Assembly (NCBI GenBank): GCA_964450355.1
Contig: CAYVDH010000028.1
Location: forward strand, 1-25,879
Direction of reading: 5' to 3'
Length of the DNA stretch: 25,879 nucleotides
Source of the DNA: CAYVDH01 sp964450355
GTDB taxonomy: Bacteria > Bacteroidota > Bacteroidia > NS11-12g > UBA955
Below are positions 1-7,157 of this stretch, piece by piece. The position numbers were made by a program, and so were the translations under genes. Position 1 is the first letter of the stretch; every line of letters starts with the position of its first letter. Under the pieces are notes generated by a model. The model made no database searches. It had not been told where the DNA came from and was given only the letters and a program-made list of their open reading frames with translations.

Positions 1-189
1 AGATTTGTCTCTCATTCCCTTTTCAATTTCGCTTTTAACATTGTTTTTTGCGTCATTGAATTCTCTAATGCCATTACCCAAACCTCTCATCAATTCAGGT
101 ATTTTTTTGCCACCAAAGAAAATTAAAATAACGGCAATGATTAATATCATGGAACCGCCACCTATGTTTTGTAAAAAAAGCTCTGTCAT
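1..189 (-). CDS. tatA: TatA/TatE-family twin-arginine translocase subunit (partial, 3' end outside window)
   Basis: The first 63 codons are visible, read from ATG at 189 towards the window start; the C-terminus is cut off. TatA forms the membrane pore through which the Tat system exports folded proteins. The sequence begins MTELFLQNIGG, has one hydrophobic helix at about residues 14-26 (MILIIAVILIFF), then the family hallmark hinge FGGKKIPELMRGLG (about 26-39), then a charged amphipathic helix (GIREFNDAKNN). This matches the TatA/E pattern of N-terminal membrane helix, FG-x-KK/KLPEL hinge and amphipathic helix. TatA and TatB are hard to separate in this phylum; the FGGKKIPEL hinge fits TatA best. 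An ORF on the opposite strand is only its shadow. A Bacteroidota -7 element lies 20 bases upstream of the start. Confidence 0.9.
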   Translation of the reverse strand, partial: MTELFLQNIGGGSMILIIAVILIFFGGKKIPELMRGLGNGIREFNDAKNNVKSEIEKGMRDKS

Positions 190-209
190 ATTGTTAGTAT
201 TTAACTATG

Positions 210-217
210 CAAAGTTA
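210..217 (-). promoter_or_regulatory. Putative -7 element (TAACTTTG) for tatA
   Basis: Read on the minus strand this is TAACTTTG, an exact match to the Bacteroidota -7 consensus TAnnTTTG, 20 bases upstream of the tatA start. No TTG is seen at the expected -33 position, so support rests on the -7 match and its location. Confidence 0.4.
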
Positions 218-359
218 TAATTATTTTTGTAATCTTTTGTGATAATTGGATTTATTAGATAAAATTAAATAATTGAAAATCAAAATTATATCCTTTTTAT
301 AAAATCAATTTAACTTTAATTATCCTTTTTGTCTTCTATATGGATAAAAAAATTTTTAT

Positions 360-367
360 TATTTTTG
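360..367 (+). promoter_or_regulatory. Putative -7 element (TATTTTTG) for frr
   Basis: Exact TAnnTTTG match in the 229-base tatA/frr intergenic region, giving a predicted leader of about 45 bases. The nearest upstream TTTG (328-331) is 28 bases away, longer than the usual 17-23. A second match, TATTTTTG, occurs at 222-229. In AT-rich DNA such matches can arise by chance. Confidence 0.3.
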
Positions 368-418
368 ATAAATCTTTTGCTTTGCAAAACAATTTAAACA
401 ACTCAATAAATCAATCTC

Positions 419-982
419 ATGAGCGCAACAATATCTGATGTATTAAATGATTTTTCTCACAATTTGGAAAAATGCATAAACCACACAAATCACGAATTTA
501 ACAACATTAGAGCAGGAAAGGCAAGTCCTAACATGCTAGACAGTGTGATGGTCGAATATTACGGTTCGCAAGTTCCTTTGAGCCAGGTAGCTAATGTCTC
601 TGCACCCGATACCAGAACCATAGTGGTGCAACCTTGGGAGAAAAACATCATCAATGATATTGAAAGAGCCATCATCAATAGCAACTTGGGTTTTGCCCCA
701 GGAAACGATGGTTTGGCTATTAGAATAACTATACCACCTTTAACTCAGGAACGAAGACAACAATTGGCAAAAATGGTAAAACAAGAAGGAGAAGCTAGTA
801 AAATTGTGGCAAGAAATTACCGCAAAGACACCAATGAAAAAATTAAAAAACTTCAAAAAGATGGTTTGAGCGAAGATGAAGCCAAAATAGCTGAGGCTAA
901 AGTTCAAAAGCAATTAGATAATACCATTACTAAAATAGATCAAATGATTGCTGACAAAGAAAAGGAAATAATGACAGTATAG
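419..982 (+). CDS. frr: Ribosome recycling factor
   Basis: 187 residues, the normal length for RRF. With EF-G, RRF splits the post-termination ribosome into subunits in the cytoplasm. Family-typical blocks are present in order: NIRAGKASPNMLD (about 30-42) in the first helix of the three-helix bundle, VEYYGSQVPLSQVANVSAPD (46-65) entering the alpha/beta domain, TIVVQPWEK, then IRITIPPLTQERRQQLAKMVK (about 100-120), and a long C-terminal helix rich in Lys and Glu. The ATG start gives the standard N-terminus. The usual upstream partner pyrH is not adjacent, so frr appears to be transcribed alone. Its stop lies 3 bases from the stop of the convergent aroE. Nothing is unusual in the protein. Confidence 0.97.
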   Translation: MSATISDVLNDFSHNLEKCINHTNHEFNNIRAGKASPNMLDSVMVEYYGSQVPLSQVANVSAPDTRTIVVQPWEKNIINDIERAIINSNLGFAPGNDGLAIRITIPPLTQERRQQLAKMVKQEGEASKIVARNYRKDTNEKIKKLQKDGLSEDEAKIAEAKVQKQLDNTITKIDQMIADKEKEIMTV

Positions 983-985
983 TTC

Positions 986-1720
986 TTATTTTTTAAAAAA
1001 ATCCCAAGCAGCTTCTGCTTGTAATTGCAACATTTCTTCACCATTCTTCACTTTTGCTCCTTTGCTTAAAAACAAATTCATCATTTTAGTGTGAATAGGG
1101 TTATATACTAAATCGTAAAAATGATGCTGTTGAGTGATTTCATTATAAGGTAAAGGCAAAATGTCATCAACGTTTGGAAACATACCAACAGGAGTACAAT
1201 TGACAATCAAATCAAATTCACTGAAATGAATTCTGTTTAAATCAGAATAGTTTAATGCTGTATTATTTCTGCTAATATTAAGATAATCAATTTGGTTGTT
1301 TTCTAATACAAGTTTTACAGCTTTGGAGCTACCTCCATTCCCTAATACCAAGGCTTTTTTTAAATTTCCTTTGTACCAATTCATCAAACTTGATTCAAAA
1401 CCAATATAATCTGTATTTTCACCAATTAAATGCCTTCTGCCATATTTTATTATTACCTTCACACAGTTAACAGCTCCAATAATTGTGGCATTTTCGCTTA
1501 ATTCATCGCAGTAATTCAGTATTGTTTGTTTGTGGGGAATAGTGACATTAAATCCCTTCAATGATTCTTCAACAAGTAATTGCTCTAGTTCTTGAATGTG
1601 TTCAATTGGGTATAATTGATACTCCCAATCGTTTAAGTTTTCTTTGTCAAAAATGGTTTTAAAAATTTCTGGAGAAAAAGAATGTGAAAGTGGATAACCA
1701 ATTAAACCTAATTTATTCAT
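986..1720 (-). CDS. aroE: Shikimate dehydrogenase
   Basis: Reduces 3-dehydroshikimate to shikimate with NADPH in aromatic amino acid synthesis (cytoplasm). 244 residues, slightly short for the family. Shikimate-binding serines sit in GYPLSHSFSP (Ser12, Ser14). NVTIPHK (58-64) carries the catalytic Lys64, and GENTDYIGFE carries the catalytic Asp104. The glycine-rich nucleotide loop is LGNGGSSKAV (about 126-135), followed by NCTPVGMFP and YDLVYNP, and the C-terminal GEEMLQLQAEAAWDFF helix. All key residues are present, so it should be active. It is probably co-transcribed with the upstream DedA gene, 9 bases away. It converges on frr with a 3-base gap. Confidence 0.96.
   Translation of the reverse strand: MNKLGLIGYPLSHSFSPEIFKTIFDKENLNDWEYQLYPIEHIQELEQLLVEESLKGFNVTIPHKQTILNYCDELSENATIIGAVNCVKVIIKYGRRHLIGENTDYIGFESSLMNWYKGNLKKALVLGNGGSSKAVKLVLENNQIDYLNISRNNTALNYSDLNRIHFSEFDLIVNCTPVGMFPNVDDILPLPYNEITQQHHFYDLVYNPIHTKMMNLFLSKGAKVKNGEEMLQLQAEAAWDFFKK
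995..1020 (-). terminator. Possible intrinsic terminator inside the 3' end of aroE
   Basis: On the minus strand the hairpin AAGCAG-AAG-CTGCTT (1020-1006) is followed by GGGA and a run of seven T (1001-995). It overlaps the last aroE codons, since only 3 bases separate aroE from frr. The four-base gap before the T-run and the short stem make it a weak candidate. Confidence 0.35.
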
Positions 1721-1729
1721 GCTTAAAAT

Positions 1730-2377
1730 TTAAGCTTGCTTTTTCATTTTATTTTTAATTAATTCAATGATAATAGGTAATACAGAAATTCCAATAATTC
1801 CAAAAATTACGATTTCAAAATTGTTTTGAATAAATGGAATGTTTCCACAGGCGTATCCTAGCACTGTAACACCTGCAACCCACAATATTGCTCCTAAAAC
1901 ACAATTGACAATGTATTTTTTATATACCATTGAGCCTGCACCTGCAACAAAAGGAGCAACTGTTCTAACTATAGGAATAAAACGTGCAATGATGACAGTT
2001 TTACCTCCATATTTTTCATAGTATTTTTCAGTTTTTTCTATGTGCTCTCTTTTTAGAAATAATATTTTGTTTTTACTTTTAATTAAATCTCCAAGTTTTT
2101 TTCCGACAAAATAATTGAGGTTATCTCCCATCAAAGCAGCTAATATTAACAATGGAATAAGGATGAAAATATTCAAACTACCTTCAGAAGCTGCAAGAGC
2201 TCCAGCGGCAAATAACAACGAGTCGCCAGGCAGTAAAGGCATAATCACTAAGCCAGTTTCTACAAAGATGATTAAAAATAAAATGGCATATATCCATACA
2301 CCATAATCTTGTATCCAAAATTTAAGATGGTCGTTCAAATGCAAAAGAATATCAAGTCCTTCTTTTATTATTTCCAT
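1730..2377 (-). CDS. DedA/VTT-family inner-membrane protein
   Basis: 215-residue polytopic membrane protein of the DedA (SNARE-associated/VTT) family. Several bacterial members recycle undecaprenyl phosphate or phospholipids across the inner membrane; the substrate of this one cannot be read from sequence. Diagnostic segments are FVETGLVIMPLLPGDSLLFAAG (about 39-60), GDNLNYFVGKKLGD (about 84-97) and the re-entrant block RFIPIVRTVAPFVAGAGSM (about 132-150), holding the R-x-x-P and G-x-x-x-M/G features. Hydrophobic helices follow to the C-terminus, which ends in a basic tail. It lies 9 bases upstream of aroE in the same orientation. A -7 promoter match sits only four bases upstream of the ATG, suggesting a very short or absent leader. 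Confidence 0.92.
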   Translation of the reverse strand: MEIIKEGLDILLHLNDHLKFWIQDYGVWIYAILFLIIFVETGLVIMPLLPGDSLLFAAGALAASEGSLNIFILIPLLILAALMGDNLNYFVGKKLGDLIKSKNKILFLKREHIEKTEKYYEKYGGKTVIIARFIPIVRTVAPFVAGAGSMVYKKYIVNCVLGAILWVAGVTVLGYACGNIPFIQNNFEIVIFGIIGISVLPIIIELIKNKMKKQA

Positions 2378-2381
2378 GGAG

Positions 2382-2389
2382 CAAAAATA
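2382..2389 (-). promoter_or_regulatory. Putative -7 element (TATTTTTG) for the DedA-aroE pair
   Basis: Minus-strand TATTTTTG, an exact TAnnTTTG match, ends four bases before the DedA ATG. If used, transcription would begin at or very near the start codon, giving a nearly leaderless mRNA. No -33 TTG is visible at the expected spacing. Confidence 0.35.
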
Positions 2390-2430
2390 ACGACTTATAA
2401 TAAAATTGTTGTATTTTCGTTTTTTAATTA

Positions 2431-2550
2431 ATGAAAAAAATCTTTTTTATAATTTCTGTTTTGATGATTATTACTACTGTAAGTTCTTGTGGAGGCAGCA
2501 AAAGAATGGGTGCTGGCAAACAAAAAAAGAATTGTAATTGTGGTTTTTAA
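2431..2550 (+). CDS. Ultra-small lipoprotein (39 aa)
   Basis: Function unknown. The product is 39 residues. It has a basic start (MKKIF), a hydrophobic stretch (FIISVLMIITTV) and a lipobox VSSC with the modified Cys at residue 20. After signal peptidase II cleavage the lipidated peptide would be only 20 residues: Gly/Ser/Lys-rich, ending in the Cys pair NCNCGF. The next gene has the same design and also ends in a Cys-containing motif followed by Phe (SCSNF), so the two look like diverged tandem copies. A near match to the -7 element (TATTTTCG, 2412-2419) lies 11 bases before the ATG. It is too short for most gene finders. The clean signal peptide and the repeat of the pattern in the next ORF support it. 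Confidence 0.6.
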   Translation: MKKIFFIISVLMIITTVSSCGGSKRMGAGKQKKNCNCGF

Positions 2551-2601
2551 GAAATAATATTTTCAATGTAATAAACTGTTTCTTTTTTGCGTTATTAGTA
2601 T

Positions 2602-2718
2602 ATGAACAGTTTAAAATTTAAAATCGCCCTGTTGCTAACTGTTGTTCTTATTAGTGCTCAAAGTTGTAGCAACAAAAATTATTCAGGTGGAAAAGGCAAA
2701 AGTTGTAGTAATTTTTAA
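2602..2718 (+). CDS. Ultra-small lipoprotein (38 aa), tandem to the previous one
   Basis: Function unknown. 38 residues: MNSLKFKIALLLTVVLIS forms the hydrophobic signal, then AQSC with the lipobox-like Cys at residue 22 (Gln at -2 is atypical), then a 17-residue mature peptide rich in Ser, Asn, Lys and Gly ending KSCSNF. Size, Lys/Gly-rich mature part and Cys-containing C-terminus ending in Phe parallel the 39-residue gene 51 bases upstream. The POT transporter starts 68 bases downstream on the same strand, so a shared transcript is possible. Alternatively both could be chance ORFs, but two consecutive lipoprotein-like ORFs in a 400-base gap make this less likely. Confidence 0.5.
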   Translation: MNSLKFKIALLLTVVLISAQSCSNKNYSGGKGKSCSNF

Positions 2719-2786
2719 ATTCTCTGTTTAATTCGTTCAGTATAAATTTTTAAATTATTTTAATTTTATTTATTGTTGTATTCGAT

Positions 2787-4463
2787 ATGAGTACAAACAG
2801 CAAACATCCTAAAGCACTACCATACTTATTTTTCACCGAAATGTGGGAGCGTTTTGGTTATTATTTAATGTTGGGTTTATTTACCCTTTACCTTCAAGAA
2901 AAATATGATAATGGAGGATTTGAATTGCCTAAAAATGTAGCTTACGATGTGTTTGGCACATTCATAGCTTTAGTGTTTTTAACACCTTTTGTTGGAGGAT
3001 TGATTGCCGATAGAAAAATTGGTTACATTAAGTCCATTGTATTTGGTGGGATTTTGATGGGAGCGGGGTATTGCATTTTGGCAATTCACAATCTTAATTG
3101 GTTTTATTTTGGATTGGTATTGATAGTTGTAGGAAATGGTTTTTTTAAGCCTAATATTTCCACTTTGTTGGGTAATTTGTATAATACACCCGAGTACAAA
3201 GACAAAAAAGATTCAGGGTACAACATATTTTACATGGGTATCAATATTGGCGCCTTGATTTGCAACTTTTTTGCTGCTTATCTCAGAAATAAATACGGAT
3301 GGGGAGCTGCTTTTACAGCTGCTGGTGTAGGTATGTTTATTGGGTTAATTGTTTTTTTTATAGGGATAAAACATTGCCTTGTTGGAGACATCAAAAAGGA
3401 TGACCATTTAAATGTAAAATCTAATTCAGACGATGAAGTTCCTTTGTCAAAAATAGCATTAACCATTTTCTTACCTGCATTTGTATTTGGGTTTATTGGC
3501 TGGATTATTCCAGGAAATATATTTGGAAGCGATAGTTCAGATGCTTTCTTGTTTTCTACCCTTCCTGTTATTTACTATTACATCAGTTTATATACTAATG
3601 CTAAACCTTCAGAGAAAAGACCAATTGCCGCTTTGTTAGTGGTGATGTTGGTTTCGGTGATGTTTTGGGCTGTATTCAAACAAAATGGAACAGCACTCAC
3701 TACTTGGGCTAAATATTACACCGATAGGGAAGCTCCAGCTGCTGTAGAACCAGTGTTTACAACATTGAAATTAAGCGAAGAAATTAATACCAATGTAGGC
3801 AAAGTAGATAATTATGATAAAAATTTTAATTTAATAAAAATTAAATCAGGTCCTGACTCAGGGAAAACTGAAAAAGTATTGGGGAAAGACATTTACTTAA
3901 GAAACATTGCTCCTGAGAATGCACCACCTATGGACAGCAAGATTAAAGTAATCAATACAGAAATATATCAATCCATAAATCCTTTTTGGGTTGTTGCACT
4001 TACACCCTTAGTAGTGGTATTTTTTATGTGGTTAAAACGCAGAAACAAAGAATTATCAACCCCATCCAAAATAGCTTGGGGCTTATTTATATCAGCTTTA
4101 TCACCCTTAGTAATGGTAGCTGCTGTATATGTTTGCAGCAATGGAGAAATAAAAGCCAGTTCGTGGTGGCTTTGGGGCACTTACGGAGTTATCACAGTAG
4201 GCGAATTGTTTTTAAGTCCTATGGGTTTAAGTTTAGTTTCCAAACTTAGCCCACCAAGATTAACAGGATTGATGATGGGAGGATGGTTTTTAAGTACTTC
4301 AATTGGAAATAAATTGTCTAGTATTTTAGCTTCATTATGGGATAAATACGACAATAAAGCCAATTTCTTTCTAACTAATTCCATGTTGTTGTTAACAAGT
4401 GCTATCATCATATTTTTCTTGTTGAGATGGCTCAATCAAGTTTTTAAAGAAAGTGCAAAATAA
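2787..4463 (+). CDS. Proton-dependent oligopeptide transporter (POT/PTR family MFS)
   Basis: 558-residue inner-membrane symporter expected to import di- and tripeptides with protons. The POT signature ExxERFxYY is intact near the N-terminus (E18, E21, R22 in FFTEMWERFGYY). The PTR-type blocks GGLIADRKIGYIKSIVFGG (about 71-89) and GNGFFKPNISTLLGNLY (about 116-132) follow, and the FYMGINIGALICNFFAAYLR motif lies at about 147-167. A hydrophilic insertion of about 90 residues (roughly 310-400, rich in Lys, Asp, Glu) separates C-terminal helices, as in other Bacteroidota POT proteins. The C-terminal half has ELFLSPMGLSLVSKLSPPR, another conserved POT segment. It converges on hflX with 4 bases between stops. 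Confidence 0.95.
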   Translation: MSTNSKHPKALPYLFFTEMWERFGYYLMLGLFTLYLQEKYDNGGFELPKNVAYDVFGTFIALVFLTPFVGGLIADRKIGYIKSIVFGGILMGAGYCILAIHNLNWFYFGLVLIVVGNGFFKPNISTLLGNLYNTPEYKDKKDSGYNIFYMGINIGALICNFFAAYLRNKYGWGAAFTAAGVGMFIGLIVFFIGIKHCLVGDIKKDDHLNVKSNSDDEVPLSKIALTIFLPAFVFGFIGWIIPGNIFGSDSSDAFLFSTLPVIYYYISLYTNAKPSEKRPIAALLVVMLVSVMFWAVFKQNGTALTTWAKYYTDREAPAAVEPVFTTLKLSEEINTNVGKVDNYDKNFNLIKIKSGPDSGKTEKVLGKDIYLRNIAPENAPPMDSKIKVINTEIYQSINPFWVVALTPLVVVFFMWLKRRNKELSTPSKIAWGLFISALSPLVMVAAVYVCSNGEIKASSWWLWGTYGVITVGELFLSPMGLSLVSKLSPPRLTGLMMGGWFLSTSIGNKLSSILASLWDKYDNKANFFLTNSMLLLTSAIIIFFLLRWLNQVFKESAK

Positions 4464-4467
4464 AAAA

Positions 4468-5616
4468 TCAATTTCTTGACAATCGAATGATTTCACTTTT
4501 AAAGTGTTCGATGTTTGTTTTTTCTAATGCAGAAATAAAAACTACAGGAGAATGTTCTTTTATCAACCAACTTTTTTCAAATTCATCGATACTTGTCTCA
4601 GGATTTTGAGCCAAATACTGGTCAATTTTATTAAATACCAAAAGGGTTGGCTTGTCTTTAGCACCTATTTCAAACAATGTTTTTTTTACCAATTCCATTT
4701 GGTCTTCAAATTCAGGATGTGAAATATCTATCACATGCAATAACACATCAGCTTCCACTACTTCTGCCAATGTGCTTTTAAAACTTTCAACTAATAAAGT
4801 AGGTAGTTTTCTTATGAAACCTACAGTATCACTTAGTAAAACAGGTACATATTCTCCTTCGTTATTTGGGTCGGGAAATACCACTTTCCTAACTGTAGAA
4901 TCTAATGTAGCAAATAATTTATTTTCAGCTAATATGTCGGCATTGCTCAACAAGTTCATGATAGTGCTTTTGCCTACATTGGTATAGCCTACAAGGGCAA
5001 CTCTGGTTTTGTCTTTTCTACCTTGCCTTTGAACATAGGATTGTTTTTCTATTAAAGCCAGTCGTTCTTTTAATTTGGTGATATTGGTTCTAATTACCCT
5101 TCTATCGGTTTCTATCTCTGTTTCTCCAGGGCCTTTCATTCCTATACCTCCTTTTTGTTTAGATAAGTGAGTCCATAATTTTGTTAATCTAGGTAGGAAA
5201 TATTGATTTTGGGCAAGTTCTACTTGCATTTTTGCTTGGGCTGTTTTAGCATTTTTAGAAAAAATATCCAAAATTAACATGCTTCTATCAATGATTTTAG
5301 TTTCATTAAAATATTTTTCAAGATTTCGAATTTGAGAAGGAGAAAGTTCATCATCAAAAACTAAAATATCCGCATTTTTAACTTGTTTTAATTGTTGTAA
5401 TTCTTCCAATTTACCTTCTCCTAAATAGGTTTTAGGATTTGGATAATCAAGGGATTGTGTAATTCTGCCTAATGTATCTGCACCTGCAGTTGTGACAAGT
5501 GCTTCAAGTTCATTTAAATAATCATTTACTTTGTTTTTATGTTCATTTTTATATTGGATTCCTACCAATATGGCTTTTTCTTTTTTTGGGGCTGTGTAAA
5601 AATAGGCTGGTTTCAA
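4468..5616 (-). CDS. hflX: Ribosome-associated GTPase HflX (TTG start)
   Basis: 382-residue HflX GTPase, which in studied bacteria binds the 50S subunit and splits stalled or stress-inactivated ribosomes. The N-terminal HflX domain includes AILVGI (15-20), GKLEEL and FDDELSPSQIRNLE (87-100). Next comes the linker motif GIGMKGPGETEIETDRR (157-173). The G domain has G1 GYTNVGKS (210-217), G3 DTVGF (263-267), G4 NKID (329-332) and G5 SAL (362-364). The start must be TTG at 5616. The frame has a stop three codons upstream, and no ATG lies before the conserved beta-strand AILVGI. Its upstream region is shared with the divergent gene at 5679. Confidence 0.95.
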   Translation of the reverse strand: MKPAYFYTAPKKEKAILVGIQYKNEHKNKVNDYLNELEALVTTAGADTLGRITQSLDYPNPKTYLGEGKLEELQQLKQVKNADILVFDDELSPSQIRNLEKYFNETKIIDRSMLILDIFSKNAKTAQAKMQVELAQNQYFLPRLTKLWTHLSKQKGGIGMKGPGETEIETDRRVIRTNITKLKERLALIEKQSYVQRQGRKDKTRVALVGYTNVGKSTIMNLLSNADILAENKLFATLDSTVRKVVFPDPNNEGEYVPVLLSDTVGFIRKLPTLLVESFKSTLAEVVEADVLLHVIDISHPEFEDQMELVKKTLFEIGAKDKPTLLVFNKIDQYLAQNPETSIDEFEKSWLIKEHSPVVFISALEKTNIEHFKSEIIRLSRN

Positions 5617-5641
5617 ACTGAATTAATATTGGAAAATAATG

Positions 5642-5649
5642 TATTTTTG
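5642..5649 (+). promoter_or_regulatory. Putative -7 element (TATTTTTG) for the 5679 gene pair
   Basis: Exact TAnnTTTG match 29 bases upstream of the GTG start at 5679, predicting a leader of about 23 bases. It lies within 20 bases of the oppositely oriented hflX element, so the two promoters would face and overlap each other. No -33 TTG is seen at 17-23 bases. Confidence 0.35.
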
Positions 5650-5661
5650 TCAATACTCTGG

Positions 5662-5669
5662 CAAAGATA
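5662..5669 (-). promoter_or_regulatory. Putative -7 element (TATCTTTG) for hflX
   Basis: Minus-strand TATCTTTG matches TAnnTTTG and sits 45 bases upstream of the hflX TTG start. It lies between the plus-strand -7 element (5642-5649) and the downstream plus-strand start, so the two predicted transcripts overlap. Confidence 0.4.
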
Positions 5670-5678
5670 AACAATATA

Positions 5679-7157
5679 GTGAAAAATGCTTCTTATAAGC
5701 TAAGAATTATTGACATTAAATCATGGTTCTTCTTATTTCTGTTTTTGAGTAAATATCAATTTGCAAGTTCTCAAGAAATACTATGGGCACAAACTGGAAA
5801 TAAGGATAAAAAAACAAATTTTACTAAAGTAATTGGCCAAAACAAACATGGAGTATATGTATTAAAACACAAAAACAGCACATTTAAAAACTATTTTATC
5901 ATAGAGCAATTCGACCATAAAATGCATTTGAAACAAAGCAAAAACATTAAGATTGGAAAAGCCAAATTAGAGAAAATAATTGTTACAGAAAACGAAGTGG
6001 TCTATTTTACAAGACAATTCATGCAAGGTTATTATTTATCTCTAGCTATGAATTCACTTGATTCAAATTTAATGTTTACAGACTTCAATTCTGAAATCAT
6101 TTCAAATGTAGATTTGCCAGGTAATTTTGACGAATTCTACATTCATTACTCCGATAATAAAAAAAGATTTTCTGTTTGCTATTTTCAAGAGGTAGGTAAA
6201 TATGCTGAGATAAACATAGGTGAGGTAAATGATAGGAAAATTATCAATCAAAATAAAGTGCTTTTAAAAGCGACTTTACAAGAGTTAAAAGTCAATAAAT
6301 TTTTGTTTGATAATTTAGGTAATTTTTACATGAATTATGAAATAAATAAAATCAGGAAATCGATACCAATTTCCAGAGTTTTTTGTATGAATTTGGAAAA
6401 GAAATTCCACATCGATACTGTTTTAAATGATCAAGACACCTACATCAATGACATTAATTATACATACAACTCTGTCAATCAAATGGTACATGTAGCAGGC
6501 TTTTGGGGTAAATCAGACGATCAGGAAAACAAAGGTTATTTTTATTTATCAATAACACCTAATAGTTTTAAATTCAATGAAGTCAAATTTCATGATTTTG
6601 ACAGAAAATTAGTGTCATCAATCATCGGTTTGAAATTCGAACAAAAGGGAGAAAATTTAAGCAAGTTTAAAATTAAGAAAATAATAAATAAATACAATGG
6701 CGATATTGTTGTTATCGCTGAAAAATCATTTGTTGCAACCCAATCCGATGTTATATACATCAATGGTGCACCACAAACAAGTTTTGCAAAAATATTTACC
6801 AATGATGAAGTATTGCTACTTACAATCAATAAAATCGGAGAATTGATTTGGAGTGAAGTGTTATTCAAGAATCAAAGTTCAATCAATGATGGAGGTTTAT
6901 ACAACAGTATTGTTGTGATGACAGAAGATGACAAAATCAACATATTATACAATGATAGGTTGAGTTCTAATTCAGATGTAATACAAGTGACCTATAATGA
7001 AGATGGGACACATTCCAAAAAAATATTAATAAACAATGAACAATATTACGCTTTAATAATCCCTGCAGAAAGCAATCAAGTAACTGGAAACAGCGTAGTA
7101 ATTCCAGTAAATCAAAACAAAGATTTTACCTATTTTAAATTGTATTATCATGATTAG
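5679..7157 (+). CDS. Secreted protein of unknown function, probable beta-rich/propeller-like
   Basis: Family not recognised. 492 residues starting at GTG; no in-frame ATG occurs until well inside the mature protein. From GTG the N-terminus forms a signal peptide with hydrophobic core WFFLFLFLSKYQFASS and likely cleavage near SSQ-E. The mature part is beta-strand-like, with repeating units of alternating hydrophobics such as HGVYVLKHKNS, FYIHYSDNKKRFSVCYFQ, GNFYMNYEINKIRK and GDIVVIAEKSF. This resembles the repeats of secreted propeller-type proteins in Bacteroidota, but no diagnostic motif or T9SS sorting domain is present. The last 8 bases overlap the next gene, so the two are translationally coupled and likely work together. 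Confidence 0.8.
   Translation: MKNASYKLRIIDIKSWFFLFLFLSKYQFASSQEILWAQTGNKDKKTNFTKVIGQNKHGVYVLKHKNSTFKNYFIIEQFDHKMHLKQSKNIKIGKAKLEKIIVTENEVVYFTRQFMQGYYLSLAMNSLDSNLMFTDFNSEIISNVDLPGNFDEFYIHYSDNKKRFSVCYFQEVGKYAEINIGEVNDRKIINQNKVLLKATLQELKVNKFLFDNLGNFYMNYEINKIRKSIPISRVFCMNLEKKFHIDTVLNDQDTYINDINYTYNSVNQMVHVAGFWGKSDDQENKGYFYLSITPNSFKFNEVKFHDFDRKLVSSIIGLKFEQKGENLSKFKIKKIINKYNGDIVVIAEKSFVATQSDVIYINGAPQTSFAKIFTNDEVLLLTINKIGELIWSEVLFKNQSSINDGGLYNSIVVMTEDDKINILYNDRLSSNSDVIQVTYNEDGTHSKKILINNEQYYALIIPAESNQVTGNSVVIPVNQNKDFTYFKLYYHD

Noticed and set aside
5..220. 71-codon plus-strand ORF at the window start
   Set aside because: It is the antisense of the tatA gene, whose minus-strand frame shows the FGGKKIPEL hinge and membrane helix.
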